From NCBI GenBank assembly GCA_947475855.1, contig CANJPN010000018.1, positions 1-22,934 on the forward strand: 22,934 bases of DNA. The letters run 5' to 3'. Of this stretch, positions 7,660 to 14,786 are shown piece by piece. Source of the DNA: Bradyrhizobiaceae bacterium (lineage in GTDB: Bacteria > Pseudomonadota > Alphaproteobacteria > Rhizobiales > Hyphomicrobiaceae). The translations under genes were made by a program, and so were the position numbers. Below the pieces are notes generated by a model. The model was not told the DNA's origin. It searched no databases and saw nothing but the letters and a program-made list of their open reading frames with translations. Positions within the stretch are counted from its first letter, which is position 1. Each line of letters opens with the position of its first letter.

Positions 7660-8291
7660 TGACGCCTTGGCAGGACCAGATTCCGCGCAAGCATCGCGTC
7701 GATCACCTGTTGATCGCCGAAATGGTGAAGCCGGGCTCGCGCGTGCTCGACGTGGGCTGCGGCGACGGTGCGCTGCTGCATCTTCTCGCGGAGACCAAGG
7801 ATGTCGACGGGCGGGGCATGGAGATTTCGCGTGAGCGCGTGAATGCGTGCGTGGCGCGTGGATTGTCCGTTATCCAGGGAAATGCCGATCAGGATCTGGA
7901 TGCGTATCCCGACAAGGCCTTCGACTACGCGATCTTGAGCCTTACGGTCCAGGCTACGCAGCATCCCAAGCGGGTGCTGGAAAACCTGCTGCGGATCGGC
8001 GAGCGCGCGATCGTGTCGTTCCCGAACTTCGGGCACTGGAGCATCCGCTTCAAGCTCCTTTGGAACGGCCGGATGCCGGTCACGCCGAACCTGCCGGAGC
8101 AGTGGTACGACAGTCCTGATTCACATCTTTGCACGGTCATCGACTTCGTCAATTTGTGTAAGGAAATCGGCGCGACCATCGAGCGGTCGGCCGCCTTCAA
8201 CGCCTCGGGCCGCCAGCTTTCCACGCGTGGCACCTTCATGGACATGCACAACCTGTTCGGCGAGAAGGCCGTGTTCATGCTGAAGAGGTGA
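7659..8291 (+). CDS. metW: Methionine biosynthesis protein MetW
   Basis: 210 residues. MetW is a class I methyltransferase-fold protein that accompanies MetX in proteobacteria and is needed for, or stimulates, homoserine acylation; a methyl-transfer reaction has not been firmly assigned to it. The SAM-binding-like glycine motif VLDVGCGDG is at residues 29-37. Further family segments are YAILSLTVQATQHP, SFPNFGHW and the C-terminal GTFMDMHNLFGEKAVF. The start overlaps the metX stop by one base, so both are surely cotranscribed and coupled, and probably controlled by the SAM-II leader. Length is normal for the family. Confidence 0.94.
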   Translation: MTPWQDQIPRKHRVDHLLIAEMVKPGSRVLDVGCGDGALLHLLAETKDVDGRGMEISRERVNACVARGLSVIQGNADQDLDAYPDKAFDYAILSLTVQATQHPKRVLENLLRIGERAIVSFPNFGHWSIRFKLLWNGRMPVTPNLPEQWYDSPDSHLCTVIDFVNLCKEIGATIERSAAFNASGRQLSTRGTFMDMHNLFGEKAVFMLKR

Positions 8292-8299
8292 GGGGCGCG

Positions 8300-9532
8300 A
8301 TGGCGCATGTTGAGATCGATGGTCGCCGCGTGCTGGCGGACCTCACGGCGTTGCGCCGGATCGGCGAATACAAGACGGGCGTGCACCGGCCGGCGTTGAC
8401 GGCCGAGCATCTGCAATCGATCGAGTGGCTGGTCGCGCGATTGCCTGAGGCGAAACTCACGGCGAGCATCGACGGTATCGGTAACGTGCTCGGCCGCAGC
8501 AATTGCGCGGGCGCGAAGGTGCTCGCCGGTTCGCACCTGGAGAGCCAACGCCATGCCGGTTGGCTCGATGGTCCGCTCGGCATCGTCTACGCGCTCGAAG
8601 CCGCGCGCGTGATCAACACGTCAGCGGCATTCGCGGGCAAGGCCGTCGAGGTTGCATCCTGGTGCGACGAGGAAGGCCATTTCACCAGCCTGATGGGCAG
8701 CCGTTCCTATGTCGGCCAACTCGATGAGGACGAGATCGATCGGCTTGCCGACATCGCGGACGGCCGGCGGCTGCGCGATTGTCTGGCCGCTGCGGGGGTT
8801 GCCGGGCGCCCGCGTGCGCAGGTCGAAGAAGGCCGGCACATCGGTTTCATCGAGGCGCACATCGAACAAGGTGATGTGCTGGAGAGCAGCGATCTGAAAA
8901 TCGGTATCGTCACGTCGATCGTCGCGGTTTGGCAGTATCGCATCGTGATCGAGGGTATGCAGAACCACGCCGGGACGACGCGCATGGCGGTGCGCAAGGA
9001 TGCTGGACTTGCAGCAGCACGCCTTGCAGTTGCGATCGACGAGACGTTTCCGGGTATCGCCGGTGCGCGCTCGGTGTGGACGACGGGGCGCATTGCGCTC
9101 GATCCCGGCGCTCCCAGCATCATTCCCGGCCAAGCTGAAATGTTGTTCCAGTTTCGAGATAGCGACGTGGTCGTGCTCGAGCGGATGGAGCGGCATCTCG
9201 AGGGGCTCATCGGTGAGGCCAACGCCAAGGGGCCGTGCCGGCTGAAGCTGGAGAAGTTGCGCAAGGCAACCCCGGCCGAGATGAGCGGAGACTTCCAGAG
9301 TGCTTTGCAGATCGCTGCCGAGCGTCACGCGCCGGGGCGTTCGTTGCGCATGCCGTCGGGTGCGATCCATGATGCGGCGCGGCTCTCCACCCGAATGCCA
9401 GCTGGGATGATGTTCGTGCCGTCGATCGGGGGCATCAGTCATCATTGGTCCGAGAACACGTCCGACGAGGATATCGTGCTGGGTGCGCGCGTGTTCGCGT
9501 CGTGGGCGGCGGAGCTGTTGTCCCGGGCGTGA
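8300..9532 (+). CDS. M20-family Zn-dependent amidase (HyuC/AllC-like carbamoylase)
   Basis: 410 residues, of the allantoate amidohydrolase / N-carbamoyl-L-amino-acid hydrolase subfamily of M20. Members cleave N-carbamoyl or related amide groups using two metal ions. The likely metal ligands are His79 (AGSHLES), Asp90 (WLDGPLG), Glu125 (CDEEGHF), His187 (EAHIEQG) and His381 (GGISHHWSE). The dimerisation-domain motif NHAGTTRM is present and SGAIHDA precedes the last ligand. The residue two after His79 is Glu81, where most relatives have Asp. An ATG at 8300 is chosen; a GTG at 8288 overlaps metW and would add four residues, while GAGGTGAGGGG lies just before 8300. It begins eight bases after metW, so it probably belongs to the same transcript. 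Substrate unknown. Confidence 0.87.
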   Translation: MAHVEIDGRRVLADLTALRRIGEYKTGVHRPALTAEHLQSIEWLVARLPEAKLTASIDGIGNVLGRSNCAGAKVLAGSHLESQRHAGWLDGPLGIVYALEAARVINTSAAFAGKAVEVASWCDEEGHFTSLMGSRSYVGQLDEDEIDRLADIADGRRLRDCLAAAGVAGRPRAQVEEGRHIGFIEAHIEQGDVLESSDLKIGIVTSIVAVWQYRIVIEGMQNHAGTTRMAVRKDAGLAAARLAVAIDETFPGIAGARSVWTTGRIALDPGAPSIIPGQAEMLFQFRDSDVVVLERMERHLEGLIGEANAKGPCRLKLEKLRKATPAEMSGDFQSALQIAAERHAPGRSLRMPSGAIHDAARLSTRMPAGMMFVPSIGGISHHWSENTSDEDIVLGARVFASWAAELLSRA

Positions 9533-9559
9533 TGACCGTGAGGTCCAGGCTCGCGATGC

Positions 9560-9590
9560 GGCGGGTTACGCTTTGCTAACCCGCCCTACG
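9560..9590. repeat. Single REP-like palindrome overlapping a gene end
   Basis: GGCGGGTTA (9560-9568) pairs perfectly with TAACCCGCC (9577-9585) around an 8-base loop, followed by CTACG. It is the same unit as the two at 4043-4118 (GTAGGGCGGGT on the opposite strand). Read on the minus strand it supplies the last seven codons and the TAA stop of the FAD monooxygenase. It also lies in the convergent junction after the M20 amidase, where a palindrome could limit read-through from either side, though there is no T-run. Confidence 0.75.
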
Positions 9591-10765
9591 GCGTCGCCGT
9601 TCCAGCCGTAGAGCCAGTCGTAGCGGCGCATCATCAGACTTCCCGGTGCGATTGTGAGGGTGAGGTTACGAGCGATGGCCATCGGTCCGGACAAGTGGAA
9701 TGTCTTGCCGTTGTCGCGCGAGGCGTCTTGGACGCGCTGAACGCGAGAGCGGCGTAGGTTTTCGAAATTGGCAAATACGCCGGCGGGCGCGTCGGGCGAT
9801 TGCGCGATCAGCGCAGCTAGTGTGTCGGCGTCCTCGATCGCCATGCCGCCGCCTTGCGCGAAAAACGGCAGGATCGGATGGGCCGCATCGCCGACGAGGC
9901 AAACTCGGTCGCTCGACCATGAAGGCAACGGCGGTGGGTCGTAGAGTGACCAGGCGTGCCAATCTTGCGCGAGCGAGATGAACTCCAGAAGGTCTGGTGC
10001 AAATCCGATGAGCCGGGCTTGCACGCTGGTCGATGAAATGTCCCGGCCCCAGCCTTCTCGGGGTGTTACTTCGTCGACGATCACGACGACCGCGATATCG
10101 CGGCCAGCGCGTACGGGATAGTGGACGACGTGTGCGTCAGGTGCGAGCCAGACGCCCGTGGCGGCGCGGGCGAAGCGCTCTCCCGCACCGGCAGACGGAA
10201 TGACCGTGCGCGCCGCCAGCTTGCCCGAATAAGTCAGGGGATGGTCAGGGTGGATGTGGCGGCGGACGGTTGACCAAAGGCCATCCGCGCCGATGAGGAT
10301 CGAGCCCTCATGCTTTCGGCCGTCTGTTGCTGTTACGATCAAGCCGGCGCCTGTGTCCTGCCAGCCGCTGACCTCGAAACCGGTGATGATCTCGAGATCG
10401 GTATGCGCGCGGATTGCCTCTAACAGTGCGGACTGAAGGTCGGTGCGGTGGGCGACGCGATAGGGTGCGCCGAAGCGCTGCTCGATATGCTGGCCAAGGG
10501 GAAAGCGAGTGAGGCGGCGGCCGCTCGCGCCGTCATAGACGTCGATCGCGTCGGGCTTGCCTGCGAGAGATTCGAGGTGTGCGGCAACGCCGAGCCTCTG
10601 CAACACAACCATGGCGTTGGGGCCGAGCTGGATGCCCGCCCCCGCTTGTGACAGCTCCGCGCGTCGTTCCAGCAGGCGCGAAGCGATTCCACGGCGGGCA
10701 AGCGCGAGGCCGAGGGAAAGGCCGGCAACCCCGGCACCAGCGATCAAAACGGGGCCGCTCGTCAT
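9566..10765 (-). CDS. FAD-dependent aromatic monooxygenase (salicylate hydroxylase-like)
   Basis: 399 residues, class A flavoprotein monooxygenase resembling salicylate 1-hydroxylase and 3-hydroxybenzoate 6-hydroxylase; these hydroxylate aromatic acids using NAD(P)H and O2. GxGxxG lies at residues 10-15 (IAGAGVAGLSLG), with the strand ending LLERR binding the ADP ribose. The DG motif is GADGLWSTVRR and the GD motif is VCLVGDAAHPILPFFAQGGG. It starts 21 bases after the zinc-finger gene and is probably cotranscribed with it. The last seven residues (VGRVSKA) and the stop codon are encoded within a palindromic repeat, so the original C-terminus may have been replaced. The substrate is not known. 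A BenE-type aromatic acid symporter lies about 3 kb away on the other strand. Confidence 0.9.
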   Translation of the reverse strand: MTSGPVLIAGAGVAGLSLGLALARRGIASRLLERRAELSQAGAGIQLGPNAMVVLQRLGVAAHLESLAGKPDAIDVYDGASGRRLTRFPLGQHIEQRFGAPYRVAHRTDLQSALLEAIRAHTDLEIITGFEVSGWQDTGAGLIVTATDGRKHEGSILIGADGLWSTVRRHIHPDHPLTYSGKLAARTVIPSAGAGERFARAATGVWLAPDAHVVHYPVRAGRDIAVVVIVDEVTPREGWGRDISSTSVQARLIGFAPDLLEFISLAQDWHAWSLYDPPPLPSWSSDRVCLVGDAAHPILPFFAQGGGMAIEDADTLAALIAQSPDAPAGVFANFENLRRSRVQRVQDASRDNGKTFHLSGPMAIARNLTLTIAPGSLMMRRYDWLYGWNGDAVGRVSKA

Positions 10766-10786
10766 GATCTTGCGCCCCGCGCCGGC

Positions 10787-11029
10787 TCAGGCGTGCTCCT
10801 CGACCATGCAGCCTTCAGGTGCGGTCTCATGGGCAGCGAGGCGGTCGTCGTGGATGTAGAGTGTCGAGCAATAGGGGCAGAGCACCTGTGTGTCCTGGCC
10901 CATGTCCAGGAATACATGCGGGTGATCGAACGGGGGGCGCGCACCCATGCACTGGAGTTCCTTGACGCCGATGAAAATCTTCTCGGCACCGAGGTCGTTG
11001 GCGAGATGGGGGACGTGATGGCCGGCCAT
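10787..11029 (-). CDS. Small CHCC zinc-finger domain protein
   Basis: 80 residues, nearly all one zf-CHCC domain (Pfam PF10276-type), the fold also found at the C-terminus of the mitochondrial complex I subunit NDUFS6. The ligands would be Cys27 (ELQCMGARPPFDHP), His36 or His38 (DHPHVFLDMG), Cys51 and Cys54 (CPYCSTLY). The role of the stand-alone bacterial proteins is not settled; a link to respiratory complex I assembly is an inference from the eukaryotic relative. It is the first gene of the minus-strand pair, with the FAD monooxygenase 21 bases downstream. The upstream Shine-Dalgarno is weak (GGAG about 11 bases before the ATG). Confidence 0.85.
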   Translation of the reverse strand: MAGHHVPHLANDLGAEKIFIGVKELQCMGARPPFDHPHVFLDMGQDTQVLCPYCSTLYIHDDRLAAHETAPEGCMVEEHA

Positions 11030-11240
11030 GGGACGTGCTCGCTCCGGGAATGGGGTTCGCGATTTGGCCGGACATTACTCGTGGTCGCGTCGAAAAGGTA
11101 GGGGATGCGGCGGCGTGGCCAGCAGAGATGTGATAGGGCCATGGGACTATAGGGGGCAGGCCCCGGCGTTGCGGCGCTGGCCAGGTCAGTCGGAGCCCGA
11201 TAATCTCGCGGGCATCCTGATGTTTTGTAGGGAGGTTCCC

Positions 11241-11678
11241 ATGCCCATTGGCCGGCTCGATCACGTCAACTTGCGCACCCACCGGCTCGAGGAGATGATC
11301 GCGTGGTATACCCGGGTGCTGGAGATGCCATCGGGGCCGCGGCCGGACTTCCCATTCCCTGGCGCCTGGCTCTATGCCGATGGGCTGCCGACCGTGCATC
11401 TCAACGGGTGCGAACATGTCGCGGCGCAGTCGTCTGATCTGACGCTCGAACATTTCGCGTTCAAGGCTCATGCCCTGAAGCCGTTCATCGATCGACTGAA
11501 AAAGATCGGCGAGCGGTTCGAGGTCGCCTTCGTGCCCGGAGCTCCGGTATTGCAAATCAACGTGTGGGATCCCGACGGGAACCATATCCACATCGATTTT
11601 GCCGCGGCCGAAGCTGAAGGTGTCGATCTGCCCAAACCCGTGGCTTTTGGGCTCGGCGGGAAGCTGACCCCGACGTGA
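11241..11678 (+). CDS. VOC superfamily (glyoxalase-fold) protein
   Basis: 145 residues. It has the vicinal-oxygen-chelate fold of two beta-alpha-beta-beta-beta modules, used by glyoxalases, ring-cleaving dioxygenases and resistance proteins. Candidate metal residues are His8 (RLDHVNLRT), His71 (LEHFAFKA) and Asp119 (NHIHIDF, where the family more often has Glu). The typical VWDPDGNHI turn is present at residues 108-116. AGGGAGG (11229-11235) five bases upstream fixes the ATG at 11241, although the frame is open further left. It lies 211 bases from the divergent zinc-finger gene. A dioxygenase or lyase role is possible; function is not assignable. Confidence 0.85.
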   Translation: MPIGRLDHVNLRTHRLEEMIAWYTRVLEMPSGPRPDFPFPGAWLYADGLPTVHLNGCEHVAAQSSDLTLEHFAFKAHALKPFIDRLKKIGERFEVAFVPGAPVLQINVWDPDGNHIHIDFAAAEAEGVDLPKPVAFGLGGKLTPT

Positions 11679-11748
11679 GCGGCCTCGGGCGCTCCGGCGG
11701 ATCACGGGCGGCTTCGAACAAGACGGCCTGGACGCTTGGACATGCTTG

Positions 11749-13152
11749 ATGCAGCTTCGATCGGATAAGCCTGTAGGGCCTGTGTTCCTGACCGGCTCAG
11801 TGATGCGCCACGTGCTCGTCATGACGAGCACGGGAGCGGTCGGTCTGGTGTCGATCTTCCTCGCCGAGTTGATCGATGTGGTGTTCCTCAGCATGCTGGG
11901 GGACACGGAGATCGTGGCGGCGGTCGGCTATTCGGGCCCGATCGTCTTTCTGACGGTCGCTGCTGCGATAGGTTTGTCGATCGCGACGGTGTCGCTGGTG
12001 GCACCTGCGATCGGAGCGCGGGATCTGGCGCGTGCCCGCCGCATCTCGGGCAGCGTGCACCTTTTGGCATTCGTTACGGCTGGGGTCTTGTCGCTTGCAT
12101 TACTGCCGTTTCTGCCGGGCATTCTGAAGCTGATCGGCGCGAAGGGGCGCACGGCGGAACTGGCGCTTAGCTATCTCACCATCGTCGTGCCTTCGCTGCC
12201 GCCGCTCGCGAGCGCAATGGTTTCGTCGTCGGTGCTGCGCTCGGTCGGCGATGCGCGCCGCGCGATGCACGTAACTCTCGGAGCCGCAGTCGTCACCGTT
12301 ATTTTCGACCCTATCCTGATCTTCGGATTCGGCCTCGGCCTGGAGGGCGCGGCCATCACCACAGTGATCGCCCGCGTGATCATCATGGGGATCGCGTTTT
12401 ACTCGGTGTGGCGTGTTCATGGTTTGATCGAAATGCCGAGTATCGCCGGGCTTGTGCTGGATTGGCGACCGGTGCTGGCGATCGCATTGCCGGCCATCGC
12501 GACCAACACGGCAACGCCGATCGCCAATGCGATCGTGACGGCTGCTTTCGCGCCATACGGGGATTCTGCGGTGGCGGGGTGGGCGGTGATTGGCCGGGTA
12601 CAACCCGTCGCATTCGGATTCGTGTTCGCGATGTCGGGCTCGGTCGGGCCGATCATCGGCCAGAATCTGGGGGCACGGAATTATGCCCGGATGCGCGAGA
12701 CCTTCATTGCCAGCCTCAAAGTCGTGGCGCTTTACACGCTATTGGCGTGGGGTGTTCTGGCGCTGTTGTCGGGCACGCTCTCGTCGCTGTTCAAGCTTTC
12801 GGGCGATGGGGCGATGCTGTTGTGGCTGTACTGCTTGTGGCTTGCGCCGGTGTTTGGATTTCAGGGCGCGCTGTTCGTGTGCAACGCGGTGTTCAACACG
12901 CTGCGGCGGCCTGAAGTGGCGACCGTTATCAATTGGTCGCGGGCGATCCTTGGTACATTGCCGTTCACCGCGATCGGGGGCGCGCTGATCGGGGTGCCGG
13001 GTGTGTTGATCGGACAGCTCTCCGGCGGGGTAGTGTTCGGTCTGGTTGCGATCTGGCTATGCTTGCGAATGCTGGGTGAAGTCGCGGGCGAAATCAGGCC
13101 GATGGCAAGGGAAGGTGGGCTGGTGCGGGAATGGTTGGGAACGCCGTACTGA
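11749..13152 (+). CDS. MATE-family multidrug/Na+ or H+ antiporter
   Basis: 467 residues, an inner-membrane exporter of the MATE (NorM/DinF-like) family with about twelve predicted transmembrane segments in two pseudo-symmetric halves. The halves are recognisable by MTSTGAVGLVSIFLAELIDVVFLSMLG (about 25-51) and VLAIALPAIATNTATPIANAIV (about 239-260), each with the family's polar start of a helix, and by LGARNYARMRETF in the second half. Such proteins expel cationic drugs or metabolites using Na+ or H+ gradients. The ATG at 11749 follows a TTG in the same frame, and the ribosome binding site is poor; an internal ATG at 11803 is a less likely start because it would trim the first cytoplasmic segment. 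It is 70 bases after the VOC gene. Substrate unknown. Confidence 0.88.
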   Translation: MQLRSDKPVGPVFLTGSVMRHVLVMTSTGAVGLVSIFLAELIDVVFLSMLGDTEIVAAVGYSGPIVFLTVAAAIGLSIATVSLVAPAIGARDLARARRISGSVHLLAFVTAGVLSLALLPFLPGILKLIGAKGRTAELALSYLTIVVPSLPPLASAMVSSSVLRSVGDARRAMHVTLGAAVVTVIFDPILIFGFGLGLEGAAITTVIARVIIMGIAFYSVWRVHGLIEMPSIAGLVLDWRPVLAIALPAIATNTATPIANAIVTAAFAPYGDSAVAGWAVIGRVQPVAFGFVFAMSGSVGPIIGQNLGARNYARMRETFIASLKVVALYTLLAWGVLALLSGTLSSLFKLSGDGAMLLWLYCLWLAPVFGFQGALFVCNAVFNTLRRPEVATVINWSRAILGTLPFTAIGGALIGVPGVLIGQLSGGVVFGLVAIWLCLRMLGEVAGEIRPMAREGGLVREWLGTPY

Positions 13153-13489
13153 ATTCGAAGTTTCGCTGCAATCGAGGCCCTGGCGTAAGTGCCGATCCGG
13201 TATCGAGTTGTTTGCATTAATCGACGACGCAGCCCAAGCCGTCGATGTTTGAAATGGTGTTGATCTTGGCGGTTGGGTCGTTTCCCCACGCCAAGCTATC
13301 GAGGTGGGCTCCATCTCACCACGTTGCGTCACTCGCGATCTCCCAATACGTTGTCGGTCATCGATCGGCGGGATGCATTGACGGTGCAACATCGATCCAA
13401 GAAAAAGTCAGGTTTGGGCGGCAGGGCGAACCAGCGCATTTTGGGGCGTGTCGTTGTCGCCCGGCTCAGGCCTAGGAAACCGCTCCAGC
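13153..13489. other. Intergenic region before benE, no gene seen
   Basis: This region separates the MATE gene from the symporter gene. Open frames on both strands lack ribosome binding sites and give arginine/serine-rich, domain-free translations, so no gene or recognisable pseudogene is called. A TTGACG at 13378-13383 is a possible -35 element for the downstream gene, but no good -10 follows at 17 bases. An AGGA at 13474-13477, twelve bases before the ATG at 13490, is the best available ribosome binding site. Confidence 0.4.
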
Positions 13490-14677
13490 ATGAACTTGAC
13501 GCCGATATGGAGCCACCTCAGGCTCATCACGCCGGCTACGCTGTCGACCGCGATTGTCGCGTTTATCTTCGCGACCACGGCACCGTTCGCGCTCATCATC
13601 GCGTCCACCGTCAAAGGCGGGTTGAACGAGGCGCATATTGCATCCTGGGTGTTCGGTGGCTTTCTGATAAACGGGATCATCTCGATCGCGTTCAGCCTTT
13701 ACTACCGCCAGCCGCTGCTCTTCTTGTGGACGATGCCCGGCACCGTGCTGGTCGGCCAGGCGCTGACGCATATGACGCTGGCCGAGGCGGTCGGCGCCTA
13801 TGTCGTGATCGGGGTGCTCGTCCTGCTGTTGGGCCTCAGCGGCATGGTGCGCCGTGTGATGGAGGCGATCCCGATGCCGATCGTGATGGCGATGGTGGCG
13901 GGTGTGTTTTTGCAGTTCTGTCTCGACTGGATCTTGGCGTTCAAGCAGCAGTTCTGGATCGTCGCGCCGATGTCTGCGGTATTCTTCGGACTGATGCTCG
14001 CGCCCGCGCTTGCACAGAAAATTCCACCACTCATCGCAGCGCTGATCGTCGGCGCTGTGATCGCTGTTTTCACGGGCACCGGTAATGCCGTGGGGCCGCT
14101 TCAGCTTACAATTCAGCTACCGCAGTTGACGATGCCGGTCTTCTCGCTGCCGGCCCTGGTTGAATTGGTTGTTCCGGTCGCTATCACGGTGCTGGTGGTC
14201 CAGAACGGCCAGGGTATCGGCGTGCTCACCGCTGGCGGGCACAAGCCGCCGATCGACACGATTACCGTCGCTTGTGGTGTCAGTGCATTGCTGACGTCGA
14301 CGATGGGGGCTGTGTCTTCGTGCCTGACCGGTCCCGTGACGGCGATCCTGGTGTCGAGTGAGGAGCGCGAGCATCAGTACATGGGCGCTGTCGTCATGGG
14401 GGCGTTGTGCATTCTGTTCGGTCTAACCGCGCCTTTCGTCACGCGGCTGTCGCTGGCTGCACCAAAAGAGCTTATCGCGACGCTCGCCGGGCTGGCGATG
14501 TTGAAGATCTTGCAGACCTCATTTGTCGCCGCGTTCAAGGATCGTTATTCGCTGAGCGCGCTCATGACGTTCGTGGTGACGGTGTCCGGCATTTCGATCG
14601 CCAACATCGGCTCGCCGTTCTGGGGGATCGTGGCGGGCTACATCTGCGCCAAGACACTGGATCGAGACGTGGCCTAG
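13490..14677 (+). CDS. benE: BenE-type benzoate/H+ symporter
   Basis: 395 residues, an inner-membrane symporter of the BenE family, which imports benzoate and perhaps other aromatic or carboxylic acids with protons. About twelve hydrophobic segments are seen. Diagnostic features are LITPATLSTAIVAFIFATTAPFAL near the N-terminus, the PLLFLWTMPGTVLVGQAL segment (about 81-98), VLVVQNGQGIGVL in the middle and the LTGPVTAILVS stretch. The ATG at 13490 gives the usual family length; a GTG at 13448 would add 14 polar residues and has no ribosome binding site at useful distance. No benABCD genes are adjacent. Its nearest possible metabolic partner is the salicylate hydroxylase-like FAD monooxygenase on the other strand. 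Confidence 0.88.
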   Translation: MNLTPIWSHLRLITPATLSTAIVAFIFATTAPFALIIASTVKGGLNEAHIASWVFGGFLINGIISIAFSLYYRQPLLFLWTMPGTVLVGQALTHMTLAEAVGAYVVIGVLVLLLGLSGMVRRVMEAIPMPIVMAMVAGVFLQFCLDWILAFKQQFWIVAPMSAVFFGLMLAPALAQKIPPLIAALIVGAVIAVFTGTGNAVGPLQLTIQLPQLTMPVFSLPALVELVVPVAITVLVVQNGQGIGVLTAGGHKPPIDTITVACGVSALLTSTMGAVSSCLTGPVTAILVSSEEREHQYMGAVVMGALCILFGLTAPFVTRLSLAAPKELIATLAGLAMLKILQTSFVAAFKDRYSLSALMTFVVTVSGISIANIGSPFWGIVAGYICAKTLDRDVA

Positions 14678-14786
14678 GCAACGAACGGAGCCTCGATCCA
14701 CGCCAGACGCAGACCGGCGCGAAGGACCCCTGGTGTTTCAATCGGTGCGCGGCGAGCCGCATCCGGGCGCCTCGCCTTCCGGTGGA

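Noticed and set aside
13057..13475. Possible pseudogene or small genes around the MATE-benE gap
   Set aside because: Frames on both strands give low-complexity, Arg/Ser-rich translations with no match to any family I recognise.
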